64,000 nucleotides of DNA from Gammaproteobacteria bacterium (GTDB lineage: Bacteria > Pseudomonadota > Gammaproteobacteria > Pseudomonadales > Azotimanducaceae_A): positions 30,715 to 94,714 of the forward strand of contig DUAT01000110.1 in the NCBI GenBank assembly GCA_012960755.1. Reading direction: 5' to 3'. This document shows positions 27,308-36,600 of this stretch, piece by piece (the stretch's first letter is position 1; every line of letters begins with the position of its first letter). The notes beneath the pieces were generated by a model that had not been told where the DNA came from, did no database searches, and was given only the letters and a program-made list of their open reading frames with translations. The position numbers and the translations under genes were made by a program.

Positions 27308-27572
27308 TCAGATTGCCCTGCAGACTTTTGATCTATGTGCCACCTTCACAACGAAGATAATCAATTCGTTGTCGGCAATCTGATAGAGAATCCGATAAAC
27401 ACCATATCGAACTCTATATCGGCTGTCACCGGCAATTTTTGATACAACCGGGCCCTCGTGGGTTTTCCGCCAGTAGATTAATTCGATCGAGTGTTCTTTT
27501 TACATCCTGGCTGGGTATCTTTCTTAAGTCTTTGGCAATCGATTTTTTAAATCGAAGCTCATATTTTGCCAT
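27308..27572 (-). pseudogene. RelE/ParE-family toxin gene, frameshifted
   Basis: The reading frame starts MAKYELRFKKSIAKDLRKI and continues to ENPRGPGCIK, then meets a stop. In the next frame it goes on as KIAGDSRYRVRYGVYRILYQ and VVKVAHRSKVCRAI to a stop at 27308. Together these form a complete RelE-like toxin with the typical RYRVR-GVYRILY core. One extra A in the A-run (plus-strand T5 at 27436-27440) restores the frame. It is a decayed toxin or a homopolymer sequencing error. Its start overlaps a truncated antitoxin-like frame. Confidence 0.8.
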
Positions 27573-27669
27573 GTTTCTTCAGGTCTTTTAGCAGGGTCTC
27601 GTAGCTGACGTTAGAATCCCCATGATATCCCTGGTGCCGAATGGCGATGAACTTTTTAGCGTTATAACG
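27559..27669 (-). pseudogene. Truncated antitoxin remnant upstream of the RelE-like toxin
   Basis: A 36-codon open stretch without a start codon encodes KKFIAIRHQGYHGD and then YETLLKDLKKHGKI. Its stop overlaps the toxin start by a few bases, as antitoxin-toxin pairs usually do. An in-frame stop at 27670-27672 cuts off the N-terminal DNA-binding part. Identity rests mainly on position; there is no clear family match. Confidence 0.45.
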
Positions 27670-27673
27670 TTAA
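27656..27673. repeat. 18-bp near-perfect palindrome
   Basis: TTAGCGTTATAACGTTAA is symmetric except for one base pair, with a perfect CGTTATAACG core. It lies between the amidohydrolase stop and the antitoxin remnant. It could be an operator or a recombination scar; there is no direct evidence for either. Confidence 0.4.
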
Positions 27674-27685
27674 AGTGTCAATATG

Positions 27686-28837
27686 TCATTCTACATGGGG
27701 GTAAAGGGTTCTGAAATTATGCTGAAAAAAAGCATCTTGTGTATCCTGGCTATGGTGCATGAGAGATTTGGAAAATCGGCCAATGGGATCACGGCCGCCT
27801 TCAGCGTGCGGATAGTCCGATGAAAACAGATACAGGTCGGGATTCGATTGCTCAATCAGCATGCCTACATCTTCGAAGGGGTAGGGAGTAAAGCGCAATT
27901 GCTGGCGAATCTGTTCCGATGGCTTGCGCTTCATAGTTGCCAGATGTGGCTCGGATTTCTTCCAGATGTCTGCGGCATGGTCGAGTCGCCTGATCATATC
28001 CGGTACCCAACCGGCACCGATTTCAATCGCTCCACCACGCAGATCAGGAAATTTTTCGAGGACGCCGTCAAGCACCAGTACTGACAAAAATCGTAACGTG
28101 TCCTGAAAAATAACCGTCAGGTCTTTTGAACCAATGACCTCGGCGCGACCCCTGGCACTTTGTCGCTCGGAGAAGCCATCGTTCATCCATTCGTCAGCAA
28201 TACTCAAAGTGCTGCTGCCAACATGCAGCAGAAACGGCAGGCTGTTCTCTGACAGCAATCGCCAGATGGGATCATGAGCAGAGTGGCCCGGTGAGCGCCC
28301 ACCCGGCGCCCGGGCAGGAATCCAGACAGATTTCAGTCCTTCCTTAATACACTGCTTGATTTCCAACACTGCAGCGGCAGGGTCATCCAGTGTTACCATG
28401 GCGACCCCGAACAACCTAGGATCTGCCGAACAGAACTCTGCCATTGCACTGTTGTGGGCACGGGCCGTTGGGTATCGCAGGGACTCCTCACAGTCGAACA
28501 CCTTACCGGCACAGAAGCTGGAGAAGATTACCTGGCGTTTGAAACCAAGCAGATTCAGCGCAATAGCGCGTTCCCCGCCGTTAAACGAACCCAGGGCGTC
28601 GTGCCATTTCGGACCCCAGGTTATTCTGTCGCCAAGGGATATTAGCGTCTCAACGGTTTCCGGAGGATGTTCCGGGGCATCGCCTCCAAACCTGACACCT
28701 TCGACAGTCAGGCGCTCGAATTCAAATGATGGCATCAGATCCCGAACCGCCGGGTCTGCATGACGTGACAAAAAGTCCGGCAATTCCATCAGGTGGCTGT
28801 CTGCATCAAGTATCAACTTTTCGCCCGCGTAACTCAT
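27686..28837 (-). CDS. Amidohydrolase-2 family metal-dependent hydrolase
   Basis: This 383-residue TIM-barrel protein starts with ILDADSHLMELPDFL, a D-x-H metal motif of the ACMSD/amidohydrolase_2 family. It also has FLLHVGSSTL and the C-terminal metal motif LFSSDYPHAEGG. Members catalyse decarboxylation or hydrolysis of ring-derived acids. Its ATG overlaps the stop of the upstream flavin oxidoreductase (ATGA), so the pair is coupled and probably handles successive steps. The pair sits between two decayed toxin genes. Confidence 0.88.
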   Translation of the reverse strand: MSYAGEKLILDADSHLMELPDFLSRHADPAVRDLMPSFEFERLTVEGVRFGGDAPEHPPETVETLISLGDRITWGPKWHDALGSFNGGERAIALNLLGFKRQVIFSSFCAGKVFDCEESLRYPTARAHNSAMAEFCSADPRLFGVAMVTLDDPAAAVLEIKQCIKEGLKSVWIPARAPGGRSPGHSAHDPIWRLLSENSLPFLLHVGSSTLSIADEWMNDGFSERQSARGRAEVIGSKDLTVIFQDTLRFLSVLVLDGVLEKFPDLRGGAIEIGAGWVPDMIRRLDHAADIWKKSEPHLATMKRKPSEQIRQQLRFTPYPFEDVGMLIEQSNPDLYLFSSDYPHAEGGRDPIGRFSKSLMHHSQDTQDAFFQHNFRTLYPHVE

Positions 28838-29865
28838 AACGCTTCCTCCGTCAGTTCCTGCTTTAACCTTGGCACGACTTCCTGAAACAGTTTTTCCAGG
28901 CTCATTGTCATTTGCTCGGCCCTGAGCCCGGGTGGGACAGCCATGCTGACAATATCCGTAATGCCGAAGTCGCTGATAAAAGCCTTAAGCTGATCAACAC
29001 ATTCGTCAACGTTACCCACTATCCACGTCTGGGGTACCGGCTCACCCCGATCTCCAAAGCCCTCACCACTCTCCTTAAAAAAACGCTGGTAGAGTTGCAT
29101 ACGGTATTTCTCGGCAGCCCGGATCACTGGCCAGTCGGTATTTCGATCATCGGTCACCAGGATGCTGCGAATAATACCGATGCGATAATCTGCCACGTTA
29201 CGCCCAGCCTTGTTCAATGCGTCTACCCAGGGATCAAAAGATTTCTTCTTCAATCCCTGCGGCAAAAAATTGGTATTGTAGTGGGCTGCGCGCAGGGCAC
29301 CGGCTTCTGACATGGCGGCGATCCACAGGGGTGGTCCCCCGGCCTGAACATAACCTGGTGTAATAATTACATCTTCAAATTGATAACGTTTGCCGTGATA
29401 GCTGAACCGTTCACCGCTGAAGCAGTGTTGCAGGACCTCGATCCCTTCATTCATCAACGACACCCGTCGACCCACCGGGAAGCCAAAGCCACGAAATTCA
29501 TGGGGCGCGTAGCCCATTCCCAAACCTAACTCGACCCGCCCACCCGACAGGTTATCCAGCACGGCCAGGTCCTCAGCCAGGCGAATAGGGTGATTAAATG
29601 GCATCAGGCAGATATCGGTTCCGAATCGAACATGACTGGTTACTGCTGCCATCGCCGCGGCCACCGGTATCCAGCTTGGCAGGTAACCATCGTCAACAAA
29701 ATGATGCTCCGTAAACCAGACCAGGTCCGCGCCGATGCGATCCAGCCATTGCACCTGTTCCATGATTTCTGCATAGAGGTGTTGATCGGAAACGCCGGAA
29801 TCCGGTGGATTGCGAAAATCGTAGCAGACGCCAATGCGCAACCTGGCGTCAAGAGTCTCTGGCAT
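28834..29865 (-). CDS. LLM-class (luciferase-like) flavin oxidoreductase
   Basis: The 343 residues fit the bacterial luciferase-like fold: YAEIMEQVQWLDRIGADLVW, FTEHHF near the N-terminus, GTDICLMPFNHPIRLAED and GGRVELGLGMGYAPHEF. Members are FMN- or F420-dependent oxidoreductases or monooxygenases. TWIVGNVDECVDQLKAF near the end is also typical. It is the first gene of a two-gene unit with the amidohydrolase downstream (4-bp overlap). Cofactor choice cannot be decided by eye; FMN is more likely in a proteobacterium. Confidence 0.9.
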   Translation of the reverse strand: MPETLDARLRIGVCYDFRNPPDSGVSDQHLYAEIMEQVQWLDRIGADLVWFTEHHFVDDGYLPSWIPVAAAMAAVTSHVRFGTDICLMPFNHPIRLAEDLAVLDNLSGGRVELGLGMGYAPHEFRGFGFPVGRRVSLMNEGIEVLQHCFSGERFSYHGKRYQFEDVIITPGYVQAGGPPLWIAAMSEAGALRAAHYNTNFLPQGLKKKSFDPWVDALNKAGRNVADYRIGIIRSILVTDDRNTDWPVIRAAEKYRMQLYQRFFKESGEGFGDRGEPVPQTWIVGNVDECVDQLKAFISDFGITDIVSMAVPPGLRAEQMTMSLEKLFQEVVPRLKQELTEEAL

Positions 29866-29933
29866 GTGATACTCCCGTTTTTCTACCTTCTATTAAGCCT
29901 CTGCAAACACCATAACATGCCGGATTGATGGGT

Positions 29934-30083
29934 TTACCAAATAATTTCAATAAACCCGTAGCACCCGATTCTTGCGTCGGCGGTTACCAATGGGCAATCC
30001 AGTTCTTTTGTGGTGGCAATGATGATCCGGTCGGCGGGGTCTCTGTGAATGCCTGGTGTTGAGTTTGACACCACCCTGAATTT
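29934..30083 (-). pseudogene. VapC-like PIN-domain toxin remnant
   Basis: A short open stretch encodes STPGIHRDPADRIIIATT and then CPLVTADARIGCYG, ending FIEIIW. This is the unmistakable C-terminal part of VapC-type PIN ribonucleases (HRDPxDR and LVTxDxRI motifs with catalytic Asp). The N-terminal half, the start codon and any antitoxin gene are missing. It lies on the far side of the flavin-oxidoreductase/amidohydrolase pair from the RelE remnant. Confidence 0.75.
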
Positions 30084-30141
30084 GGTAGATAACACGGTAT
30101 TGAAAAATGAAAAAAAGTAATCCCAACAAGAGGAAAGGCAG

Positions 30142-31833
30142 ATGGACTACGATATCGTGATCAGAAATGGAACAGTGGTTGACGGTACAGGCGCCGTCCC
30201 CCGCAAGGCAGACGTTGCAATCAAGGGTGATCGAATTGCTGCTATTGGCGAGATCACGGGGTCTGCCGCAAAAGAAATAGATGCACAGGGTGCCTACGTG
30301 ACGCCAGGCTTTGTTGATATTCATACTCACCTGGATGCCCAGTTAGCCTGGGATCCAATTGCCTCTTCAAGCTGTTATCACGGCGTTACATCGGTCGTCA
30401 TGGGTAATTGCGGCGTTAGTTTTGCACCCTGCAAACCCGAGGATCGGGAGTACCTGGCTGAACTCATGGAGTCCGTCGAGGATATCCCCAAAAAAGCCAT
30501 TCAAACAGGTTTACCCTGGAATTGGGAAACCTACGGTGAATATCTTGCTTCGATTGATCAAATGGCAAAGGGTGTAAATGTGGGCGGTATGGTAGGCCAT
30601 TGCGCAGTACGCTACCACGCCATGGGAGAGCGCAGCCTCGATGAAGCGCCAGCCACGGAGGAGGATATTCAGAAAATGAAAGTGCTGGTAGAAGAGGCCA
30701 TTGATGCGGGCGCACTTGGGTTTTCTACCTCAAGAACCTTTATGCATAAGATTCCTGATGGCAGACCAGTGCCAGGCACCTACGCCCAGCCGGAAGAGTT
30801 ATTGGCGATTGGTGAGGTGATGGGTAAAGCCGGTCGAGGTGTGTTTGAAGCGGCGGCAAGATTAGGCGAACGTGATAACCAGCAACTCGATAACACCCGT
30901 GCTGAAATCGCCTGGATGGGTGAATTGTCACGTCAGAACGATGTCAACATAACTTTTGGCCTTACCCAGAGTGATCGTCGGCCCCGGTTATACCAGTCCG
31001 TCATTGATTTTTCAGAAGAGGAAAATGCCAGTGGCGCAAAACTCAGGCCACAAACAACGTCGAGAGGGATTGGTTCGTTAATGGCCTTTCTGCACCGAAC
31101 ACCGTTTGATGCATTCCCTGCCTGGCGCGCCCTGAAAAAATTATCGGCAGAAGAAAAACTCGCAATCCTTGCTGATAAGGATGAGCGGCAAAGACTGCTT
31201 GACGACGTCAATCTGGATGAAATCCAATTGGACCTGGAAAAGTTATTCGTTCTGCTGCCAGAACAGGTACGTTACGACATGGACCCGTCAGCGTCGCTCG
31301 CAGAACATGCACGGCAAAGGGGTGTCGATCCCGTCACCGCATTTATGGATATCAGCCTTGAAACCGACGGCAAGGCAGTATTTACCTTTTCGTTCCTGAA
31401 CCAGCGCATGGAAGCGGTTGAATCCATGCTGAAACAGCCGGTTGTTGCCATGGGCCTTGCTGATTCTGGCGCTCATGTTGGTCAGATAATGGATGCCAGC
31501 CAGCCAACATGGCTGCTTAAGTACTGGGTGAAGGAAAGAGGCCTGTTATCGATCGAAGATGCCATTCGCCGTTGGACGTCAGACACGGCTGCTATTTTTG
31601 GCATTAAAGAACGTGGCACACTTGCCCCTGGAATGTATGCCGACGTCAATGTGATCAACCTTGAGCAACTTGATTTGGGGTTGCCGGAATATGTCTATGA
31701 CTTTCCTCATGGAGCGGGGCGTTATGTACAGCGTGCCAGTGGATATCAGACCACGTTGGTGAATGGCCAGGTCTTTATGCAGGATGGAGAGCCTACCGGG
31801 AATCTTGCCGGGGTTATGCTTCAGAACAGATGA
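30142..31833 (+). CDS. N-acyl-D-amino-acid deacylase family amidohydrolase
   Basis: The 563 residues start DYDIVIRNGTVVDGTG and carry the metal motif DIHTHLDAQ, as in D-aminoacylases and dihydroorotase-like enzymes. Further family blocks are GNCGVSFAPC, DSGAHVGQIMD and KERGTLAPGMYADVNVI. It should cleave N-acyl groups from D-amino acids or a related amide. There is no signal peptide, so it is cytosolic. AGAGGAAAGG precedes the ATG at 30142. It is followed 27 bp later by a TPR lipoprotein, probably in the same transcript. Confidence 0.9.
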   Translation: MDYDIVIRNGTVVDGTGAVPRKADVAIKGDRIAAIGEITGSAAKEIDAQGAYVTPGFVDIHTHLDAQLAWDPIASSSCYHGVTSVVMGNCGVSFAPCKPEDREYLAELMESVEDIPKKAIQTGLPWNWETYGEYLASIDQMAKGVNVGGMVGHCAVRYHAMGERSLDEAPATEEDIQKMKVLVEEAIDAGALGFSTSRTFMHKIPDGRPVPGTYAQPEELLAIGEVMGKAGRGVFEAAARLGERDNQQLDNTRAEIAWMGELSRQNDVNITFGLTQSDRRPRLYQSVIDFSEEENASGAKLRPQTTSRGIGSLMAFLHRTPFDAFPAWRALKKLSAEEKLAILADKDERQRLLDDVNLDEIQLDLEKLFVLLPEQVRYDMDPSASLAEHARQRGVDPVTAFMDISLETDGKAVFTFSFLNQRMEAVESMLKQPVVAMGLADSGAHVGQIMDASQPTWLLKYWVKERGLLSIEDAIRRWTSDTAAIFGIKERGTLAPGMYADVNVINLEQLDLGLPEYVYDFPHGAGRYVQRASGYQTTLVNGQVFMQDGEPTGNLAGVMLQNR

Positions 31834-31860
31834 TGGTTTGACCCGGAATCCCAAAGTAAA

Positions 31861-33471
31861 ATGAAAGATTTTGTCTTATTGTTGTGCCTTGCCCTGGGGT
31901 TAGCAGCCTGTACCGGCATGAAAGAAAAACCCGACGCTCATGCTGGTATGAACATGGGCAGTGACGATGTCTCTGTCTTTCAAAAACCCATCGATTATAT
32001 TCCTGCTGCCCTGGGACCTCACACCTGGGTGATTACCACCAACAGCGACATGGCGCAGAATTACTTTAAACAGGGTTTGCAAATGCGTTACGCCTACGGC
32101 GTTAATGACGCGGCGAGAAGTTTTCGTCAGGCTCGGCTCATAGATCCCGACTGCGCCATGTGCTATTGGGGTGAGGCATTCGCACTGGGTTCTTTTCTCA
32201 ATGGCGGCATGAGTCAGCAAAAGGCGCCCTATGCCCATGATGCCATTGAAAAAGCGGTGAAGCTTTCCGGCAATGCCACTGAACTGGAACGCGACCTGAT
32301 TATGGCCGCTCGGGATCGGTATCCCGCTGACTATGATCCGGATGATCGACGTCCGGTCGACGAAGGGTTCGCCGAACGCATGAAGGTTGTATACGAGAAA
32401 TATCCTGACCATCAGGATGTAGCCGTCGTTTACGCTGTGTCGCTGTTTTTACTTGAGGAAAGGCTCGGTCATCGAGATATTGAAGACCCGGATCTTATTC
32501 ACCTTCATAGTGTGTTGCGGGGAGTGCTGGCAGAAAATAACAAACATCCAGGTGCCTGCCACCTGTACATCCATGCAACGGAATCGAGTCAGAGACCTGA
32601 TCTCGCCCTCGAATGTGCAGACTTCCTGGGTGCGGCAATTCCGGTTGCAAGCCATATTCAGCACATGCCATCTCACACCTGGAATGAGGTGGGCTACTGG
32701 GGTAAATCAGTACGGGCCAACATGGCTGCCACACATTCGGATTTAAAGGCGACGAAGAACCAGGGTTTTTCCTATGGACCCACACATAATCTGCACATGC
32801 TGCTGTTCGCTGCATCGATGGATGGCCAGGGCGCCGTCGCAACGCAGGCGGGTAAAGATTATGCGAAACTCAGCAACAACAGCATGTACCAGGTGCTGAC
32901 CTTGTTGCGCTTCGGTCGTTTCGATGAGATTCCGCAAGTCACTTCTCGGCCGGAAGGAAAAGTCCCGGGGGGCTACTGGGATTTTGCCCAGGGTTATGCA
33001 GCTGTACGCAACGGGGATCCGGGCCTGGCGAATGAGTACCTTGCGAAGGTGCAGGCCCTGACTGAAAATCAATCAGCGAAATTTCGCTTCCACAAAATCA
33101 GCCAGCTTATGGGCTTGTCTGCTGCCATCCTCGAAGGTGAGATTCTTCTTCAGGCAGGTGACCTGAATGGTGCCATTGCTGCATTTCAGCGCGCCGCTGA
33201 ACTGGATGACCAGCAACCCTATGACGAGCCCGAACCAATCCCGTACGCGGCCCGCCACTGGCTCGGTGCTGCGCTGATGGAAGCGCAACGCTACGCTGAG
33301 GCAGAGCAGGAATATCGAACAGAACTGGCAGACCACCCCCACAATGTCTGGTCGCTGCATGGACTCAAGGCTGCGCTTGCCGCGCAGGGTAGTTCGGATG
33401 CAATGGTGGATGCGGACTTTGAGACGAGTACAGCACGAATGGATGTCTGGATAACGGAATCGCGATTCTAG
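31861..33471 (+). CDS. TPR-repeat lipoprotein with conserved His motifs
   Basis: The 536 residues start with a lipoprotein signal (lipobox LAAC). TPR-like helices surround AARSFRQARLIDPDCAMCYWGEA and AIAAFQRAAELD. The centre has three His-rich blocks, GACHLYIHATESS, HIQHMPSHTW and THNLHML, typical of a widespread uncharacterised TPR family and suggestive of metal binding. Short Met/His stretches after the lipobox (HAGMNMG) add to that impression. Placement next to a D-aminoacylase-like gene suggests a shared role, but no function is known. Confidence 0.8.
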   Translation: MKDFVLLLCLALGLAACTGMKEKPDAHAGMNMGSDDVSVFQKPIDYIPAALGPHTWVITTNSDMAQNYFKQGLQMRYAYGVNDAARSFRQARLIDPDCAMCYWGEAFALGSFLNGGMSQQKAPYAHDAIEKAVKLSGNATELERDLIMAARDRYPADYDPDDRRPVDEGFAERMKVVYEKYPDHQDVAVVYAVSLFLLEERLGHRDIEDPDLIHLHSVLRGVLAENNKHPGACHLYIHATESSQRPDLALECADFLGAAIPVASHIQHMPSHTWNEVGYWGKSVRANMAATHSDLKATKNQGFSYGPTHNLHMLLFAASMDGQGAVATQAGKDYAKLSNNSMYQVLTLLRFGRFDEIPQVTSRPEGKVPGGYWDFAQGYAAVRNGDPGLANEYLAKVQALTENQSAKFRFHKISQLMGLSAAILEGEILLQAGDLNGAIAAFQRAAELDDQQPYDEPEPIPYAARHWLGAALMEAQRYAEAEQEYRTELADHPHNVWSLHGLKAALAAQGSSDAMVDADFETSTARMDVWITESRF

Positions 33472-33482
33472 TTCTGATAGAG

Positions 33483-34608
33483 CTATGCCTTGGTTATAAA
33501 GCGCTCTTTTTCCGCATCAGTCATCAGGGTAAAGATGGGCTTTAGCTCGTTGAGTATAAATCCCATGCGCTCCTCGACTCCGGTTACCCAGCCAGTACGA
33601 AGTTCCTTAAGCACTTCGTCGATAGAGATGGTATGGTCGCTGTGTAGTCGGGCTTTCTTCTGGTAGTCGTGCAGGCTGATGGAGGAAACCTGGCTTAAGC
33701 CCTTGGCGATCGAGTGTCCTCTTGCTTCCAGGGCTATTTCCAGTACCACCGCCGAGTCTGCGGAGGCACCCTGGTCGACCTACAGATACCCGACGAAACG
33801 CTCACAGGTAAGACGCGTCCCTTAAGTTTCACCCGGAAGTTACTGATCGCTTTTCCTATTCGGCGTGCAATTAAAATTCCCTGATCCGAGTCGGTGTCCG
33901 GCTGAGATGCCGAAAAGCTCGAGAGTCCAACACGTGCCACTGAACCATCCGCGTCTATTTCGCTGCAAATAACATTGGCGACCTTGTCGAGAATCCTCTC
34001 TGTACTGGTGCGACCAATCCTTATAAAAAGCTCTTTGAACTCGTCGACTTCAATATGTAGTACGACCAGACTCTCATTGTTTTGGGTGTTGAAATTAATT
34101 TCTGTCTCGAGTTCTCTGAAAATACCTCGCTTGTTCAGTAACCCGGTCAGGGGGTCATTCAGGATCCCTTCCGGTCTGCTGCTGCTGCGCACCTGATTGC
34201 GTAAAAGGGAACTGGCGCGGGCATTGATATCCGTTGCATCAAATGGTTTGGCAATAAAATCGGTTGCCCCCATTTCGTAGGCTTTGTCTTTTGCGTCGCT
34301 GCTTCCCGTGGCGTCGGTGACAATAATCACAGGCATTTTGCGGATGCGCTCGATACTGGCAGTACGAACTAGATCCAGTAGTTCAAAACCATCGAGTTCG
34401 GGCATCACGAGGTCAGTGAATACTATTTGAATACTCTGGTCGGTGATGATCTATCCCAGCCTTGTTGGCCGTCTTCGGCGAGCACCACGTTGTATTCGTC
34501 ACTGAACAGTTTTAATGCGGCGGCACGAATCAAACGTGAATCATCAACGAATAGAATTCGCGGGCGCCTATTAGTAAGAGGAGGCTGGGCTTGGAGTTGG
34601 CTGGACAT
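33483..34608 (-). pseudogene. Response regulator with degenerate GGDEF domain, two frameshifts
   Basis: Three consecutive frames form one protein. The first (from the ATG at 34606-34608) has the receiver start RILFVDDSRLIR and stops after GQQGWD. The second resumes with IQIVFTDLVMPELDGFELL, has the receiver lysine in FIAKPFD, then a diguanylate-cyclase-like domain (NDPLTGLLNKRGIF). Its signature site reads RVGLSSF, so GGDEF is lost. The third carries the C-terminal tail (VVLEIALEARGHS). Single-base deletions near 34450 and 33780 explain both breaks. It is a pseudogene or an assembly error. Confidence 0.8.
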
Positions 34609-34848
34609 CAGGTACTATGAACTCAGTACAGGTTAGTCATTGATTAGTGAATACGAGTATAGAAGTTAAAGGGTGTAAGATGCGTGCGAAAGGTGCCGAA
34701 GGGTCTTTTTAGGGTACTTGTGGTGGACAATTGGCCTGCGAAGGCAGATCAGCGCCACAAAGCGCATCGTAGGCACGTAAACCCGTGAAAAAGAAGTAGC
34801 CGCCAAAAAATGTTGATGAACAACCCCCTGCCTTGCGACGGGATTTGT

Positions 34849-36414
34849 TCAGGATGTTTCGGTCCCAAACATACCCTCAACATGACGTTCGTCCAGGGGC
34901 TGGGTTAGTCTGGACACTGCCCAGGTGGTGGCGACGGAGACGATTTCACCCATCGCCGAACAGGAAAACGGGTTCGGTGCTTCACCCTGTAACCAGGTGA
35001 CGACGCCGAACAGTGGCGAACCGGCAAACCAGGTCGGGTCCAATATGCCACTGTGGAGGATAATGAATATTGTCATACCGGAGATCAGCCCTGCATAAGC
35101 ACCGGTTTTTGTCACTCCGCGCCAGAGTGCGCCCATCACCAGTGGGCCTGCAAATGCGGCCATCATTCCCCCTGTGCCGATCCATACAATCAAAGCGATG
35201 TTTTGATCCATCAACATCCAGGCCATACCGGCACACAGGATCAGTACGATTACCGTACTCCAGCGACTGATCTGCAATACCCGTCGATCAACTTCTTCTT
35301 CATCGGGTTTTGATGCCAGATGTGGCACGATGCTGCGCCGATACAGGTCGTTGGCGATAATTTGTGATGATGAAATCACCAGGCCATCTGCCGTTGACAT
35401 GATCGCGCAGAGAATGCCAACGCCAACCAGTGCCGCGAGCCAGGTAGGAAAAACTTCTATAAACAGCAGGGGAAGAGCCTGGTTGGGGTTTGCTCCTGAG
35501 GCAAGTAATGCATCGTCAAACAATCCACGGGCCAAAATGCCCCCTAGAACCAGCATGGCCATGATTAACCCAATGGTAAACGCGAGCTTTACAAACCGGC
35601 GCTGATTCGCCTCTCCTTTTAAGGCCCACAGTTTGTTGCCGATGTGGGGCAGCAGCCCCAGGGGCAGATGGGCAAGCAATATAGCAGTGATTGCCCACCA
35701 GGAATGATAAAGCGGTGTCGCAGGATTGATTATGGCGATATGTCTGGGGTCGGAAAGTTCGACCTTCTCAATAACTTCTGGCAATCCCCCTTCGAAACCG
35801 ACGCCGAACAGAAACATAAGGATGACCACAATACCCAGGATAAGCATCATCGCGCCTTGCAGACCATCGGTTAGAATATCGGCGTGAGCCCCTCCCATGG
35901 TCACATAGATCATCAGTACAACGGTGGTGATGAACAATGCCCAGGCGTTCGACAGACCCAGCATTGTCTCAAACATTACCAGGCCTGAAACCAGTTGGCC
36001 TGCCAGGTAAAACAGCAGCATCAGGGAAAATACTGAAACCAGTATCCGTATACCGTCGCTCTGATATCGATCTCCCAGATATTCGGGGATTGAGCGATTG
36101 CCGAACCGGTTACCACTCGAGGCGATTAAACGCATGGAAATCAGCACGCCAAAATATAAACTGATGGGGTATAGGAAATTGCCCAGCACCGCAGGCATTC
36201 CCCATTGATAAGCCAGCGCCGGGCTACCTAAAAACGTTGCACCGCTGGCAGTGGTTGCGGCGAAAGCCAGGGCAAGAAAAAACGGACCGTAACTGCCCCT
36301 GGCAGTGGCAAAGTCGTCAGCACTCTCGACCCGCTTGCTGCCAATATAGCCAAACGCGATCATTACACCAACATACAAAATCAAGAATAGCCAAGACCAT
36401 GTTTCGAGATCCAT
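34849..36414 (-). CDS. Sodium:solute symporter (SSS family)
   Basis: About 521 residues from the ATG at 36412-36414, preceded by AAGGGGAAA. Around thirteen hydrophobic segments are visible. GPFFLALAFAATTASGATFLG and the later AIMSTADGLVISSSQIIANDLYRR are the sodium-site regions typical of the SSS/PutP family. It should import an organic solute with Na+. It diverges from the ABC exporter operon. The solute (amino acid, acetate-like or other) is not readable. Confidence 0.9.
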   Translation of the reverse strand: MDLETWSWLFLILYVGVMIAFGYIGSKRVESADDFATARGSYGPFFLALAFAATTASGATFLGSPALAYQWGMPAVLGNFLYPISLYFGVLISMRLIASSGNRFGNRSIPEYLGDRYQSDGIRILVSVFSLMLLFYLAGQLVSGLVMFETMLGLSNAWALFITTVVLMIYVTMGGAHADILTDGLQGAMMLILGIVVILMFLFGVGFEGGLPEVIEKVELSDPRHIAIINPATPLYHSWWAITAILLAHLPLGLLPHIGNKLWALKGEANQRRFVKLAFTIGLIMAMLVLGGILARGLFDDALLASGANPNQALPLLFIEVFPTWLAALVGVGILCAIMSTADGLVISSSQIIANDLYRRSIVPHLASKPDEEEVDRRVLQISRWSTVIVLILCAGMAWMLMDQNIALIVWIGTGGMMAAFAGPLVMGALWRGVTKTGAYAGLISGMTIFIILHSGILDPTWFAGSPLFGVVTWLQGEAPNPFSCSAMGEIVSVATTWAVSRLTQPLDERHVEGMFGTETS

Positions 36415-36600
36415 TGGGAGTTTCCCCTTTTTATTGAGGATACTAACATGGCCTGCCAAGTACGGGCATCCTTGCGTTCGGCCGAGCCCGACTGGCATCG
36501 GCTTTGGGACCCAGGAATATGTCGGTCATCCAGGTTTCCCGCTGATGTCCATTTCCTGGCGAGCAAGAGTAAGATATATTTATTACTCCGAACGTGACCG

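Noticed and set aside
27284..27310. Possible integron attC half-site near the toxin remnant
   Set aside because: The 7-bp core boxes do not match RYYYAAC and GTTRRRY, and no paired site or integrase is visible.
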